From NCBI GenBank assembly GCA_963734275.1, contig CAVTGO010000018.1, positions 310,001 to 374,000 on the forward strand: a stretch of DNA of 64,000 nucleotides, read 5' to 3'. The stretch is from CAVTGO01 sp963734275 (lineage in GTDB: Bacteria > Actinomycetota > UBA4738 > HRBIN12). Within the stretch, counting starts at the first letter, position 1, and each line of letters starts with the position of its first letter. This document shows, in pieces, positions 30,944 to 39,103 of the stretch. The position numbers and the translations under genes are program-made. Under the pieces are notes generated by a model, which was given only the letters and a program-made list of their open reading frames with translations, was not told where the DNA came from and ran no database searches.

Positions 30944-33331
30944 ATGTCGACCCACCGCACGTCCCGCACCTCCCGGGGAACGGCCCTCGCGAGCACACTG
31001 CTCCTCGTCGCGCTCGCGATCCAGACGGTCGCCGGGGCCATCCCGGCTCGCGCGGTGGGGTTCAACCCCACGGACGTCTCCGTCGACCTCGTGGCCGCCG
31101 GGCCGTTCACCTACGACCACCTCACGCTGGTCGGGACCGATCCCCTCCCCCGGTTCGGGTCCCGCAACATCAGCAAGACCAATGGCGTGGTCGAGTCCCT
31201 CGAAGGGGGCGACTTCGCCTGCGGCGACCTCGTGATCTTCTACGGACAGGTCGTGATCCGCGCCGGTGCCACGGGCTCCAACGGCACCGTGCAGCTGGAC
31301 ATGTCCTTCCTCACCGAGCCCACCGGCCAGCCCGGCGCGGGCTTCGACGACATCTCGAGCGTCGGCATCAGCCAGAAGGACAACCTGGCCGGCGGCGGGA
31401 ACAAGAACCTGAGCGGCAACGAGTCCGTCACGCTGATCAACGAGCGCGACGGCACCCACAGCAGCAAGGACTCGCGCCTCGGCACCGTGGTCGTCGCCGG
31501 TCTCGATCCCGGCGAGACGCTGATCTACCAGGCGGTCGGACACCTCGGCTGCGCGCCCGGAACCAGCCCGACCGGCACGATCCAGACGGCGATCACCGCC
31601 GGGCGGATCGACGGGACGAGCTTCGGGGTCGGGAACCAGACGGTCCCGTTCAAGAAGATCGAGGACCTGGCGCAGCCGGGGATCGCGGTCACGAAGAACT
31701 GTCCCGCCTCCGCGGCCGTCGGCGACGTGATCACCTACACGATCAACGTCTCGAACAACGGCAACGAGGCTCTGAACAACGTGACCGTCAACGACTCGAT
31801 CCTCGGAAGCTTGAACGCCTCCTACGCGGACACGCTGGCGGCGGGGGCGAACGAGTCACACACCTTCCCGTACACGGTCAAGGCTGCCGACCCGAACCCG
31901 CTGGTGAACACCGTCACGGTCAGCGGGGTGGGGGCTTCCTCAGGCACCACCGCGACGGCTACGGCCAACTGCTCGACGAGCATCCCGCGGGTGGACGTCA
32001 CGGTCGTGAAGTCGGCGAACGCACCGGCCGGCGGGGTCGCGCCGGGCCAGTCGTTCGACTTCACCCTCGTCGCATCCGCCACGGGCACGACCGCCGCGAC
32101 GGTCGTGGTCGTCAGCGATGCGATCCCGGCGGGTCTGACGATCGGCAGCGCCACCTTCACCGGCGGCAGCAACGGCCCCGGGACCTGTCAGATCTCGGGC
32201 CAGACGGTGACATGCCAGATCGGCACGCTCCAGAACGGCTCGACGGCGACCGTCACGATCCGCGTCACCGCCACCGCGGGCGCATGCCCGTCCGTCACGA
32301 ACCGCGGCACCGTGAGCGCCACCAACGAGTCGCCCGGGAGCACGGGCAACAACACCAGCAACGACGTCACGGTTCCGGTGACGTGCCCGGGCCCCGAACT
32401 CGAGATCGGGAAGTCCTCGGGCGCCCCCTCGACCGGCGTCGCGCCCGGTGAGTCGTTCACCTACACGATCGTGGTGGACAACACGGGCGGCGGCGCCGCG
32501 ACCGGCGTCGTCGTCTCCGACACGATCCCGACGGGCCTGGACATCACCGGAACCTCGGCCGGCTGCAGCGTGAGCGGCCAGACCGTGACCTGCCAGCTCG
32601 GCACCCTGGCCGCGGGGGCAAGCGCCACGGTGACGATCACCGTTCGGGCCACCGAGGCCGCCTGCCCCATGGTGACGAACCGTGCCACGGTGACCGCCAC
32701 CAATGAGGCCGCCGGCAACGCCGGGAACAACACCAGCAACGACGTGACCACCCTCGTGAACTGCGAGCCTCCGCCGCCGCCCGAGGAGGGTGTGTCGATC
32801 AAGATCGTGAAGGAGAGCGACGCCAACGGCGACGGGATCTACACGGACAACGAGGAGGCCAAGCGGGAGGGCCTGGACGTTCCCTTCCTGCTGGTGATCA
32901 CGAACACCGGCACCACGGATGCACGGATCACAGACCTCGTCGACAGCTTCGACACCACGACGCTGAACCTGCTCGAGAACAAGTGTTCACAGCTCGACGG
33001 CCTGACCCTCGCCGCCGGCGAGAGCGTGACGTGCAACTTCGTCCTGCGGAACTACTCGCCTGCGAACGGGTCCCCGCTGGAGAACACCGTCGAGGTCTGC
33101 GTGCAACTGCCCGGCGGGAACGCGACGGACTGCGACAGGGATCCCACCCGCGTCCGCAGCGCCGTGGTCCTGGGTCGCACGATCACCAAGACGCCGCCAC
33201 CGGGTGGGACCGCCTTCACGGGGCCGGACGACGGAACCATGACCAAGGCCCTCATGGCCCTCTCCCTCCTGCTTTTCGGTAGCGGTCTGCTCTGGGCCGG
33301 CTACCGTCGCCGTTCGCAGTACGACGGCTGA
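30944..33331 (+). CDS. DUF11-repeat cell-surface protein 3
   Basis: A 795-residue exported protein starting at ATG 30944 (GAAGGAG ahead); the longer open frame upstream runs through the terminator. Signal peptide (TALASTLLLVALAIQTVAGA), a choice-of-anchor-like N-terminal domain to about 245, then three DUF11 repeats, an EF-hand-like loop DANGDGIYTDNEE near 630, a terminal repeat and TKTPPPGGTAFTGP plus membrane helix plus YRRRSQYDG. It is the paralogue of protein 2 in its last ~180 residues. No sortase gene is in the window, so wall anchoring through the AFTG motif is inference. Confidence 0.88.
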   Translation: MSTHRTSRTSRGTALASTLLLVALAIQTVAGAIPARAVGFNPTDVSVDLVAAGPFTYDHLTLVGTDPLPRFGSRNISKTNGVVESLEGGDFACGDLVIFYGQVVIRAGATGSNGTVQLDMSFLTEPTGQPGAGFDDISSVGISQKDNLAGGGNKNLSGNESVTLINERDGTHSSKDSRLGTVVVAGLDPGETLIYQAVGHLGCAPGTSPTGTIQTAITAGRIDGTSFGVGNQTVPFKKIEDLAQPGIAVTKNCPASAAVGDVITYTINVSNNGNEALNNVTVNDSILGSLNASYADTLAAGANESHTFPYTVKAADPNPLVNTVTVSGVGASSGTTATATANCSTSIPRVDVTVVKSANAPAGGVAPGQSFDFTLVASATGTTAATVVVVSDAIPAGLTIGSATFTGGSNGPGTCQISGQTVTCQIGTLQNGSTATVTIRVTATAGACPSVTNRGTVSATNESPGSTGNNTSNDVTVPVTCPGPELEIGKSSGAPSTGVAPGESFTYTIVVDNTGGGAATGVVVSDTIPTGLDITGTSAGCSVSGQTVTCQLGTLAAGASATVTITVRATEAACPMVTNRATVTATNEAAGNAGNNTSNDVTTLVNCEPPPPPEEGVSIKIVKESDANGDGIYTDNEEAKREGLDVPFLLVITNTGTTDARITDLVDSFDTTTLNLLENKCSQLDGLTLAAGESVTCNFVLRNYSPANGSPLENTVEVCVQLPGGNATDCDRDPTRVRSAVVLGRTITKTPPPGGTAFTGPDDGTMTKALMALSLLLFGSGLLWAGYRRRSQYDG

Positions 33332-33355
33332 GGGGCGTAGGAGGCGAGAGCGCAG

Positions 33356-33387
33356 GAAGCCCCGGGCGGTTGACCGCCCGGGGCTTC
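33356..33387. terminator. Strong bidirectional hairpin terminator
   Basis: GAAGCCCCGGGCGG / CCGCCCGGGGCTTC, 14 perfect pairs with loop TTGA, lying between the convergent DUF11 gene 3 and CAP-domain gene. It can serve both. Confidence 0.8.
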
Positions 33388-33424
33388 CCCTCGTTCCGTG
33401 GCTCCGTTCGTCGGTCGAGACGGA

Positions 33425-33910
33425 TCAGCCGTAGAAGACGACCGTGACCCAGACCCGCCCGTCCTCACGGTAGATCCCGAAGGCCGCGTGCTGATACTCG
33501 CGGCGCAGGATGTTCTGGCGGTGGAGCTTGCTGGCCATGAAGGCCTCCTCGAGGCTCTCGAGCGACCCGCCGACGCCGACGTTCTCGCCGCCGATCGACC
33601 AGTTGTAGCCCTCGAGCGCCCTGCGGAGCTCGGTCTCCGTGGAGTGGTAGATGTAGCCCTTGTCAGCCATCTGCTCGCTGTGGCGCTTGGCGTACCGGGA
33701 CAGCACGCGGGCCAGGTTCAGCTCCTCGCGATCTCGGGCGTCACGGTCCTGGTTCGTGAGTCCCAGCATCTGGACCCGCCGGCCGACCCGATCCTCGCCT
33801 CCGGACGCCGCACCCGAGCTCACGGGCACGCTTCCGAGCAGCAGGATGCCGGTCAGGGCGATGGTCACGGCCGCGACGATCCTGCGGCGGGTGGTGTGAA
33901 GTGTGCGCAT
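33425..33910 (-). CDS. Secreted CAP (SCP/PR1)-domain protein
   Basis: A 161-residue protein with a signal peptide (RRRIVAAVTIALTGILLLGS) and a ~110-residue CAP domain: LNLARVLSRYAKRHSEQMAD, GYIYHSTETELRRAL, GENVGVGGSLESLEEAFMAS, HRQNILRREYQHAAFGIYR and VWVTVVFYG at the end. The His residues and Glu of the CAP cavity are present. CAP proteins bind lipids or polymers or act on wall material. Start ATG 33910 has GGGAGG eight bases ahead. A c-di-GMP-I riboswitch precedes it, so expression should follow the second messenger. Confidence 0.9.
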   Translation of the reverse strand: MRTLHTTRRRIVAAVTIALTGILLLGSVPVSSGAASGGEDRVGRRVQMLGLTNQDRDARDREELNLARVLSRYAKRHSEQMADKGYIYHSTETELRRALEGYNWSIGGENVGVGGSLESLEEAFMASKLHRQNILRREYQHAAFGIYREDGRVWVTVVFYG

Positions 33911-33957
33911 AACGAGCCTCCCGACTCCTCGGGTCCCGTGGGGACCGAGTCGCGAGA

Positions 33958-34044
33958 CCCGGATCCTTCGGCAGCTCGACCAACCTCCTTGGCGGAGGTC
34001 CGGAGCATTGCGTCCCGCCGTTACCGGCGGTTTGCCTTTTCGGG
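33958..34044 (-). promoter_or_regulatory. Cyclic di-GMP-I (GEMM) riboswitch
   Basis: On the minus strand the leader of the CAP gene shows the GEMM-I core in order: GGCAAACC, a GCCGGTAACGGC hairpin, GGGACGCAATGCTCCGGACC (the ligand-pocket strand), CTCCGCCAAGGAGG (second hairpin), and GGTCGAGCTGCCGAAGGATCC (closing strand). CCCG/CGGG at the ends close P1. After it, a long hairpin made of GACTCGGTCCC and GGGACCCGAGGAGTC lies right before the GGGAGG ribosome site, without a T-run. That suggests control at translation or at a Rho-type stop rather than a classical intrinsic terminator. Confidence 0.88.
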
Positions 34045-34181
34045 ACCGACCCTTTCTTCGTTCTGAGGGAGATATCGGCGCCGGTGTCCCCCGGCTTGAG
34101 GACCTTCTGGTCACGAATGACTAGGCATCCGCCACACGATCGAACCCCCGGGAGAACCGAAGGAGCGCTCCGGGGAGGCGG

Positions 34182-35666
34182 CTACCAGCGCACGGTGAGA
34201 TGACGAGCCGCGCGTGCCTCGTCCAGGCGCCGGACCGGGGTGGTCACGGGTGCCTCGCGCAGGAGGTCGGGATCCTCGTGCGCCTCTCTGTGGACCCGGA
34301 GGAGGGCCTCGGCGAGGGAGTCGAGCGCCTCACGGGTCTCGGTCTCGGTAGGCTCGGCCATGAGGGCCTCCTCGACGACCAGCGGGAAGTAGACGGTCGA
34401 TGGGTGATAGCCGAGATCGATCACGCGCTTGGCCACGTCCATCGCCCGAAGTCCGGTCTCCTCCTTCAGCCGGCGCGCGGAGGCCACGAACTCGTGCATC
34501 GGGCGCCCGTTCGGGTAGGCGAGCGGGAAGGCGCCCTTGACCCGCTCGGCGAGGTAGTTGGCGTTCAGGACGGAACGCTCGGCCACCTCTCTCAGGCCCT
34601 CGCGCCCGTGCAGGAACACGTACACGTAGGCACGGACCAGCACCCCGAAGTTGCCCAGGAACCCGTGCAGGCGTCCGATCGAGTCCGGGTAGTCCGTCCC
34701 GAGGCGGAAGGTGCCGTCCTCGTTCCGCTCGACGCGCGGCTGCGGCAGGTAGCGGACGAGCTCCTCGGTCACGCCCACCGGCCCGGCTCCCGGCCCTCCC
34801 CCACCGTGTGGCGTCGCGAAGGTCTTGTGCGTGTTGATGTGAACGATGTCGAAGCCCATGTCCCCGGGCCGGCACCGTCCGAGGATCGCGTTCAGGTTCG
34901 CCCCGTCGTAGTACACGAGGCCGCCGACCCCGTGCACGATGCGGGTCACGCGTTCGATGTTCTCCTCGAACAGGCCGAGGGTGTTGGGGTTGGTCAGCAT
35001 CAGCCCGGCCAGGTCCTCGTCCACGAGCTTCTCGAGGGCGCCGACGTCCACGAGGCCGCGCGCGTCCGAGGGCACCTTCATCGCCTCGTAGCCCGAAAGG
35101 GTCACGCTGGCCGGGTTCGTGCCGTGGGCCGAGTCCGGGATGGCGACCTTCCTGCGGGGCCTGCCGGCCCGCGCGTGGTGCGCTCGCATGATCAGCAGGC
35201 CGGTGAGCTCGCCGCACGCGCCAGCAGGCGGCTGGAGCGTGGCCCGCGCCATGCCGGTGATCTCGCACAGCGCACGCTCCAGGCGCCACAGGAGCTCGAG
35301 GGAGCCCTGGATCGTGTGATCGGGCTGGTGGGGGTGCGCGCGCTGGAAGCCGGGCAACCCCGCCGCCGTCTCGGCGACCTTCGGGTTGTACTTCATCGAG
35401 CACGAGCCGAGGGGGTAGATGCCCGTGTCCACGCCGTAGTTCAGCTGGGACAGGCGGGTGTAGTGGCTCACCAGGTCCCGCTCGGCCACCTCGGGAAGGC
35501 CGGGGGGCTCCTCGCGCTCGAACCCCGAGGGGACGGGATGCTCGGGGACATCGAGGGCGGGGAAGCTGGAGGCGCGTCGCCCGGGCCGCGAGAGCGCCTT
35601 CAGCGTGACGGCGCGCTCGGGCGGCCCCTGCGTGCGGACGGGTGCGCCTTCGCGGCCCGAGCTCAC
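34182..35666 (-). CDS. gcvPB: Glycine dehydrogenase (decarboxylating) subunit 2
   Basis: A 494-residue PLP enzyme: the C-terminal half of the glycine cleavage P-protein. The PLP-lysine motif is INTHKTFATPHGGGGPG; the preceding AHGTNPASV and YYDGANLNA segments are also conserved. The GTG start at 35666 overlaps the gcvPA stop (GTGA). It forms an alpha2beta2 enzyme with GcvPA that decarboxylates glycine and passes the aminomethyl group to GcvH (gene at 42330). No gcvT lies in the window. Confidence 0.95.
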   Translation of the reverse strand: MSSGREGAPVRTQGPPERAVTLKALSRPGRRASSFPALDVPEHPVPSGFEREEPPGLPEVAERDLVSHYTRLSQLNYGVDTGIYPLGSCSMKYNPKVAETAAGLPGFQRAHPHQPDHTIQGSLELLWRLERALCEITGMARATLQPPAGACGELTGLLIMRAHHARAGRPRRKVAIPDSAHGTNPASVTLSGYEAMKVPSDARGLVDVGALEKLVDEDLAGLMLTNPNTLGLFEENIERVTRIVHGVGGLVYYDGANLNAILGRCRPGDMGFDIVHINTHKTFATPHGGGGPGAGPVGVTEELVRYLPQPRVERNEDGTFRLGTDYPDSIGRLHGFLGNFGVLVRAYVYVFLHGREGLREVAERSVLNANYLAERVKGAFPLAYPNGRPMHEFVASARRLKEETGLRAMDVAKRVIDLGYHPSTVYFPLVVEEALMAEPTETETREALDSLAEALLRVHREAHEDPDLLREAPVTTPVRRLDEARAARHLTVRW

Positions 35667-36988
35667 GCCAGCACCTCCTTGAGGGCCAATGCAAGGCCGT
35701 CGATCTCCTCGCGGGTGCGGCGCTCCGTGACGGCGACCAGGAGCGCCCGGCCGTCGGCGTCGGGCAGCGGGACGCCCGCCAGGTACCCGCGGTCGACCAG
35801 CGCATCGCGGACCTGCGTCGCGGGACGCGGCAGGCGCAGCGGGAACTCCTTGAAGAACGGCGCGTCGCCGAAGAGGAGCTCGACCCCCGGGACCTCGGTG
35901 AGGCGCTCCGCCGCGTACGCGGCTTTCGACGCGCACCGCCGCCCGAGGTCCTCCAGACCCTGCGGTCCCAGCCAACCCAGGTACGCGGTGGCGGCGATCG
36001 CCATCAGCGTCTGGTTCGTGCAGATGTTGCTGGTGGCCTTCTCTCGGCGGATGTGTTGCTCGCGCGCCTGCAGGGTGAGGACGTACCCGGTGCGTCCATC
36101 CACGTCCTTGGTCTCGCCCACGATGCGCCCGGGAAGGTGGCGGACGTCGTCCAGCCGGGTGGCGATCACGCCGAGGTAGGGCCCGCCGAGGCTCAGGTGG
36201 TTCCCGAGGACCTGGCCCTCAGCCACGGCGATGTCCGCGCGCAGCGCCCCGGGCGGCGCCAACACGCCGAGCGAGAGGGGGTCGAACACCTGGATCGCCC
36301 GCGCGCCGCCCGTGTGCGCGGCGCCGAACAGCTCGCGCACGGGCTCGAGCAGGCCGTAGGCGTTCGGGTGCTGGACAACCACGCAGGCGACGTTGTCGCC
36401 GACGTCGGGGGAACCGCCGCGACCCCCTACCTGCTCGAAGAGCTCCGGCTCGTATCCCGCTCCCGAGCCGAAGGTGCGAAGCGTCTCCACGTACCGCGGG
36501 TCGACCGCGGCCGAGACGAGCACACGGTCCCGGCCCGGCGTCGACCGGGCGAGGTGCACCGCCTCAGCGAGCGCCGTCGCGCCGTCATACAGAGAGGCGT
36601 TGCTGACCTCGAGACCGGTCAGCTCGCAGATCATCGACTGGTACTCGAACAGCGCCTGGAGCACGCCTTGGCTGAGCTCGGGCTGGTAGGGGGTGTACGA
36701 GGTGTAGAACTCGGAGCGGCCCGCCAGGGTCCAGACCACCGAGGGCACGTAGTGGTCGTACGCTCCCCCGCCGGCGAAGCAGACCAGATCCTCGGCGCTG
36801 CGGTTGCGTCCGGCCAGCGCCTTCACGTCGGCGAGGATCTCCATCTCGGAGACCCCCTCGGGAAGCTCCAGGTCGCGGTCCAAGCGGACCGAGGGTGGGA
36901 TCTGGGAGAACAGCTCGTCCAGGCTGGAACGGCCGATGGCCCGGAGCATCTCGGCGACGTCGTCGTCCGTATGGGGGGCGAACCTCAT
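35663..36988 (-). CDS. gcvPA: Glycine dehydrogenase (decarboxylating) subunit 1
   Basis: A 441-residue subunit of the two-gene P-protein, starting MRFAPHTDDDVAEMLRAIG, typical for GcvPA. Conserved FTSYTPYQPELSQGVLQALFEYQ... and ATSNICTNQTLMAIAATAYL stretches are present. It lacks the PLP lysine, which is in GcvPB. It is coupled to gcvPB and lies 52 bases after the nuclease-like gene, probably in one operon from the promoter at 37888. Confidence 0.95.
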   Translation of the reverse strand: MRFAPHTDDDVAEMLRAIGRSSLDELFSQIPPSVRLDRDLELPEGVSEMEILADVKALAGRNRSAEDLVCFAGGGAYDHYVPSVVWTLAGRSEFYTSYTPYQPELSQGVLQALFEYQSMICELTGLEVSNASLYDGATALAEAVHLARSTPGRDRVLVSAAVDPRYVETLRTFGSGAGYEPELFEQVGGRGGSPDVGDNVACVVVQHPNAYGLLEPVRELFGAAHTGGARAIQVFDPLSLGVLAPPGALRADIAVAEGQVLGNHLSLGGPYLGVIATRLDDVRHLPGRIVGETKDVDGRTGYVLTLQAREQHIRREKATSNICTNQTLMAIAATAYLGWLGPQGLEDLGRRCASKAAYAAERLTEVPGVELLFGDAPFFKEFPLRLPRPATQVRDALVDRGYLAGVPLPDADGRALLVAVTERRTREEIDGLALALKEVLA

Positions 36989-37040
36989 GCCGAGGGGTCA
37001 GTCTATCGGCTGCGCGCCGGGCGTCGAGCCCGGGGCGAGG

Positions 37041-37412
37041 TCAGCCCGACACGTCCTCGAGACCGTACTTGTCCACGAGGGACAGGTAGTCGCGCTGGTA
37101 GAAGATCTTGCAGTTGACCCCCGGGTAGAGCTCTCGGAGCCTGCGCACCTTGCGATTCTTCTTCGTGACGAGCTTCTGATTCAGCGTGGTGATCTCGATG
37201 AACAGGTCGTAGGAAGGCAGGTAGAAGTCGGGCGTGAACCGCTGGACGACGCCACCCTCCCGGTCCCACTCGAGGTCGAACGAGCGAGGCTCGTACTCCC
37301 ATTCGATCTGGTAGAAGTCCAGCAGCTGCGCGAACTGGCGCTCGCTCGCATGGGCGAAGCCGACGCGGTCGCTGGGGAGGGCTGGCGCTTCGGCCTCCGT
37401 TGCTGAGGTCAC
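37041..37412 (-). CDS. PD-(D/E)XK nuclease-like protein
   Basis: A 123-residue protein whose core resembles small restriction-fold nucleases: Glu24 (ASERQF), then RFTPDFYLPSYDLFIEIT with Asp62 and Glu73, and a later Lys-rich helix (KLVTKKNRKVRRLRELYP) and FYQRDY. The usual second catalytic residue (ExK) is Thr75, so Lys may be supplied from elsewhere or activity may be lost. Its GTG start overlaps the MerR stop by four bases (GTGA). The link with a MerR regulator is conserved-looking but its role is unknown. Confidence 0.65.
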   Translation of the reverse strand: MTSATEAEAPALPSDRVGFAHASERQFAQLLDFYQIEWEYEPRSFDLEWDREGGVVQRFTPDFYLPSYDLFIEITTLNQKLVTKKNRKVRRLRELYPGVNCKIFYQRDYLSLVDKYGLEDVSG

Positions 37413-37858
37413 ACGCCTCCGGTCGATGCTGCCCCGCGGCCCTTCTTGCGGCTCCCCTTCGCGAGGCTCCCCTCGAGTTCCGTCCATACCTTGTCCACCG
37501 CGATCGCGAAGACCCCTTGCCCCTTGGCCAACAGGTCCACGACCGCCTCGGGGGACTCCACGGAGTAGATACGGTTCCCGTCGGAGACCAGGGTTGTGCC
37601 GAGCGCGGGCGCCTTGAGCTCCTTGAGCGTGCCCATCGCCTTGCGGATCTGCTGCAGGTTGACGCCGCTGTCCAGCATCCGCTTGATGAGCCGCAGGGTC
37701 GCAAGGTCCTGGAACGAGTACTCGCGCTGCGTTCCCGAGCCCTGCGCGTCCTTCACCGAGGGGCGGACGAGCCCGGTCCGAGCCCAATAGTCGAGCTGGC
37801 GGTAGCTGATCCCCACGATCTTGACGACCTCGGGGACGCGGTAACCCTGTTCCGTCAT
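37409..37858 (-). CDS. MerR-family regulator (Rv1830-like)
   Basis: A 149-residue regulator. The N-terminal MerR winged helix (YRVPEVVKIVGISYRQLDYW, then GLVRPS and REYSFQDLATLRLIKRMLD) is complete. The C-terminal half has a small predicted beta/helix domain (VSDGNRIYSVESPEAVVDLL) and no Cys metal site. By position near gcvP and the bifunctional nuclease it matches Rv1830 of M. tuberculosis. It is the first gene of a run with the nuclease-like gene and gcvPA/gcvPB. Confidence 0.9.
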   Translation of the reverse strand: MTEQGYRVPEVVKIVGISYRQLDYWARTGLVRPSVKDAQGSGTQREYSFQDLATLRLIKRMLDSGVNLQQIRKAMGTLKELKAPALGTTLVSDGNRIYSVESPEAVVDLLAKGQGVFAIAVDKVWTELEGSLAKGSRKKGRGAASTGGV

Positions 37859-37887
37859 GACAACTCCGTAATTACGCGGGCGTCGGT

Positions 37888-37916
37888 ACGCTATCCAGCG
37901 CTCCCAACCGTGTCAA
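37888..37916 (-). promoter_or_regulatory. Sigma-70-type promoter of the MerR-gcvP operon
   Basis: On the minus strand TTGACA (complement 37911-37916), 17 bases, then TAGCGT (complement 37888-37893), about 30 bases before the MerR start. The 17-base spacer is standard, not the 19 bases typical of MerR-activated promoters. Confidence 0.65.
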
Positions 37917-38075
37917 TCACCCCGCCGCCCCTCGGGGGGCGACCACGGCTCGGATTCTTGCCGCATGCGAGTCACGCCGGAACGAAGCCGATAGGATGCG
38001 GCGGTCCGCCACCGGGGTCGGACTTCAGGAGGGTGGTCGGATACCAGGACGTCGAGGGGATGAAGGGGTGGTCGG

Positions 38076-38561
38076 ATGCGCGCGGGACGTTCGAGGCGAC
38101 GGGGGGCCGCGGCGCTGGCCCTGCTCACGGCAACGACGCTCGGGATCGGCATCATCGGAGCGGCACCGGCGAGCGCCGGCCAAGGGTTCCGTACCAAGCT
38201 CCTTCGCATCGTGAACGCCACTCGAGACAATCACGACCTGAGACCGCTGAAGCTGGATAGGCAGCTGTCGCGCGACTCGCAGAAGCACACGCGACGGATG
38301 ATCCGCAAGGACCGGATCTTCGACCCGCCGAACCTCGACGACATCCTCAGGAAGTACCGCTGGGACGACCTGGGCGCAGACGTCGTGGGCTGCGGGCACA
38401 CGCTGAAGGAGCTGCACAAGATCCTGATGACCGAGAGCTTCCACCGAACGATCATCCTGCACGAGGACCTGCGCAAGGTCGGCATCGGCGTGATCGAGAC
38501 TGACGAGCGCAACCGGTGTGGTCTCGGGTCGTTCTGGGCGACCGAGATCTTCTACGGCTGA
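38076..38561 (+). CDS. Secreted CAP-domain protein, second copy
   Basis: A 161-residue exported protein: signal peptide (RRGAAALALLTATTLGIGII...ASA), then a small CAP fold (LRIVNATRDNHDLRPLKLD, SQKHTRRMIRKD, GADVVGCGHTLKELHKILM, HRTIILHEDLRKVGIGVIE, FWATEIFYG). It has the same length as the CAP protein at 33425 but little identity. The conserved cavity His/Glu pattern is only partly present: a Cys sits near the GENV position (GADVVGCG). No c-di-GMP aptamer is seen in its leader. It converges with the BFN gene. Confidence 0.82.
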   Translation: MRAGRSRRRGAAALALLTATTLGIGIIGAAPASAGQGFRTKLLRIVNATRDNHDLRPLKLDRQLSRDSQKHTRRMIRKDRIFDPPNLDDILRKYRWDDLGADVVGCGHTLKELHKILMTESFHRTIILHEDLRKVGIGVIETDERNRCGLGSFWATEIFYG

Positions 38562-38578
38562 GCCACGAACCCCGGGCT

Positions 38579-39061
38579 CTACTGGAAGTCTTCGGGGTTC
38601 ACGTTCTCGAGGAACTCCCGGAACTCCTCGAGCTGCTGCTCCTCGACCTCCTCGTCCTGCGGGATGAGGATGGAGGCCTCGGCCAAGACGTCCTCGCTCG
38701 CGAAGATCTTGCAGCCGAGCCGCACCGCGAGGGCGATGGCGTCCGAGGGCCGGGAGGACACCTCGTAGGACGTGCCGTTCCGTTGCAGGTCGATCACGGC
38801 GAAGAACGTCCCCTCGCGAAGCTCGGTGATCACGATGCGGTGGACCTGTACGGCCATCTCCTCGAGGATGTTCTTCATCAGGTCGTGGGTGAGCGGCCTC
38901 GGGGTGACCACACCCTGAACGGCCATCGCGATGGACTGCGCCTCGGACTGGCCGATCCAGATGGGAAGGTAGCGCTCCCCCTCCGCCTCGCGGAGCAGGA
39001 CGATGGGTGAGTTGGTGGGGAGCTCGATCCGCACCCCCGCGAGTGTCATCTCGATCTCCAT
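38579..39061 (-). CDS. Bifunctional nuclease family protein (DUF151)
   Basis: A 160-residue protein starting MEIEMTLAGVRIELPTNSP with the BFN/DUF151 core: ERYLPIWIGQSEAQSIAMAV, PRPLTHDLMKNILEEM and SSRPSDAIALAVRLGCKI. It ends in an acidic tail. It matches Rv1829 in type and neighbourhood. Family members have been reported to have DNase/RNase activity; their cell role is not clear. Confidence 0.92.
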   Translation of the reverse strand: MEIEMTLAGVRIELPTNSPIVLLREAEGERYLPIWIGQSEAQSIAMAVQGVVTPRPLTHDLMKNILEEMAVQVHRIVITELREGTFFAVIDLQRNGTSYEVSSRPSDAIALAVRLGCKIFASEDVLAEASILIPQDEEVEEQQLEEFREFLENVNPEDFQ

Positions 39062-39103
39062 CGACGTGACCCGACTGTAGACCCGGGCCTGCGGTCCGGC
39101 AAC

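Noticed and set aside
29339..31543. A 734-codon minus-strand open frame opposite DUF11 gene 2
   Set aside because: It is the reverse frame of repeat-rich coding sequence, and it crosses two start sites and a strong terminator.
26130..33331. A CRISPR array
   Set aside because: The repetition is at protein level (DUF11 units) with variable spacing and codon use; there are no short identical DNA repeats at regular intervals. No cas genes are present.
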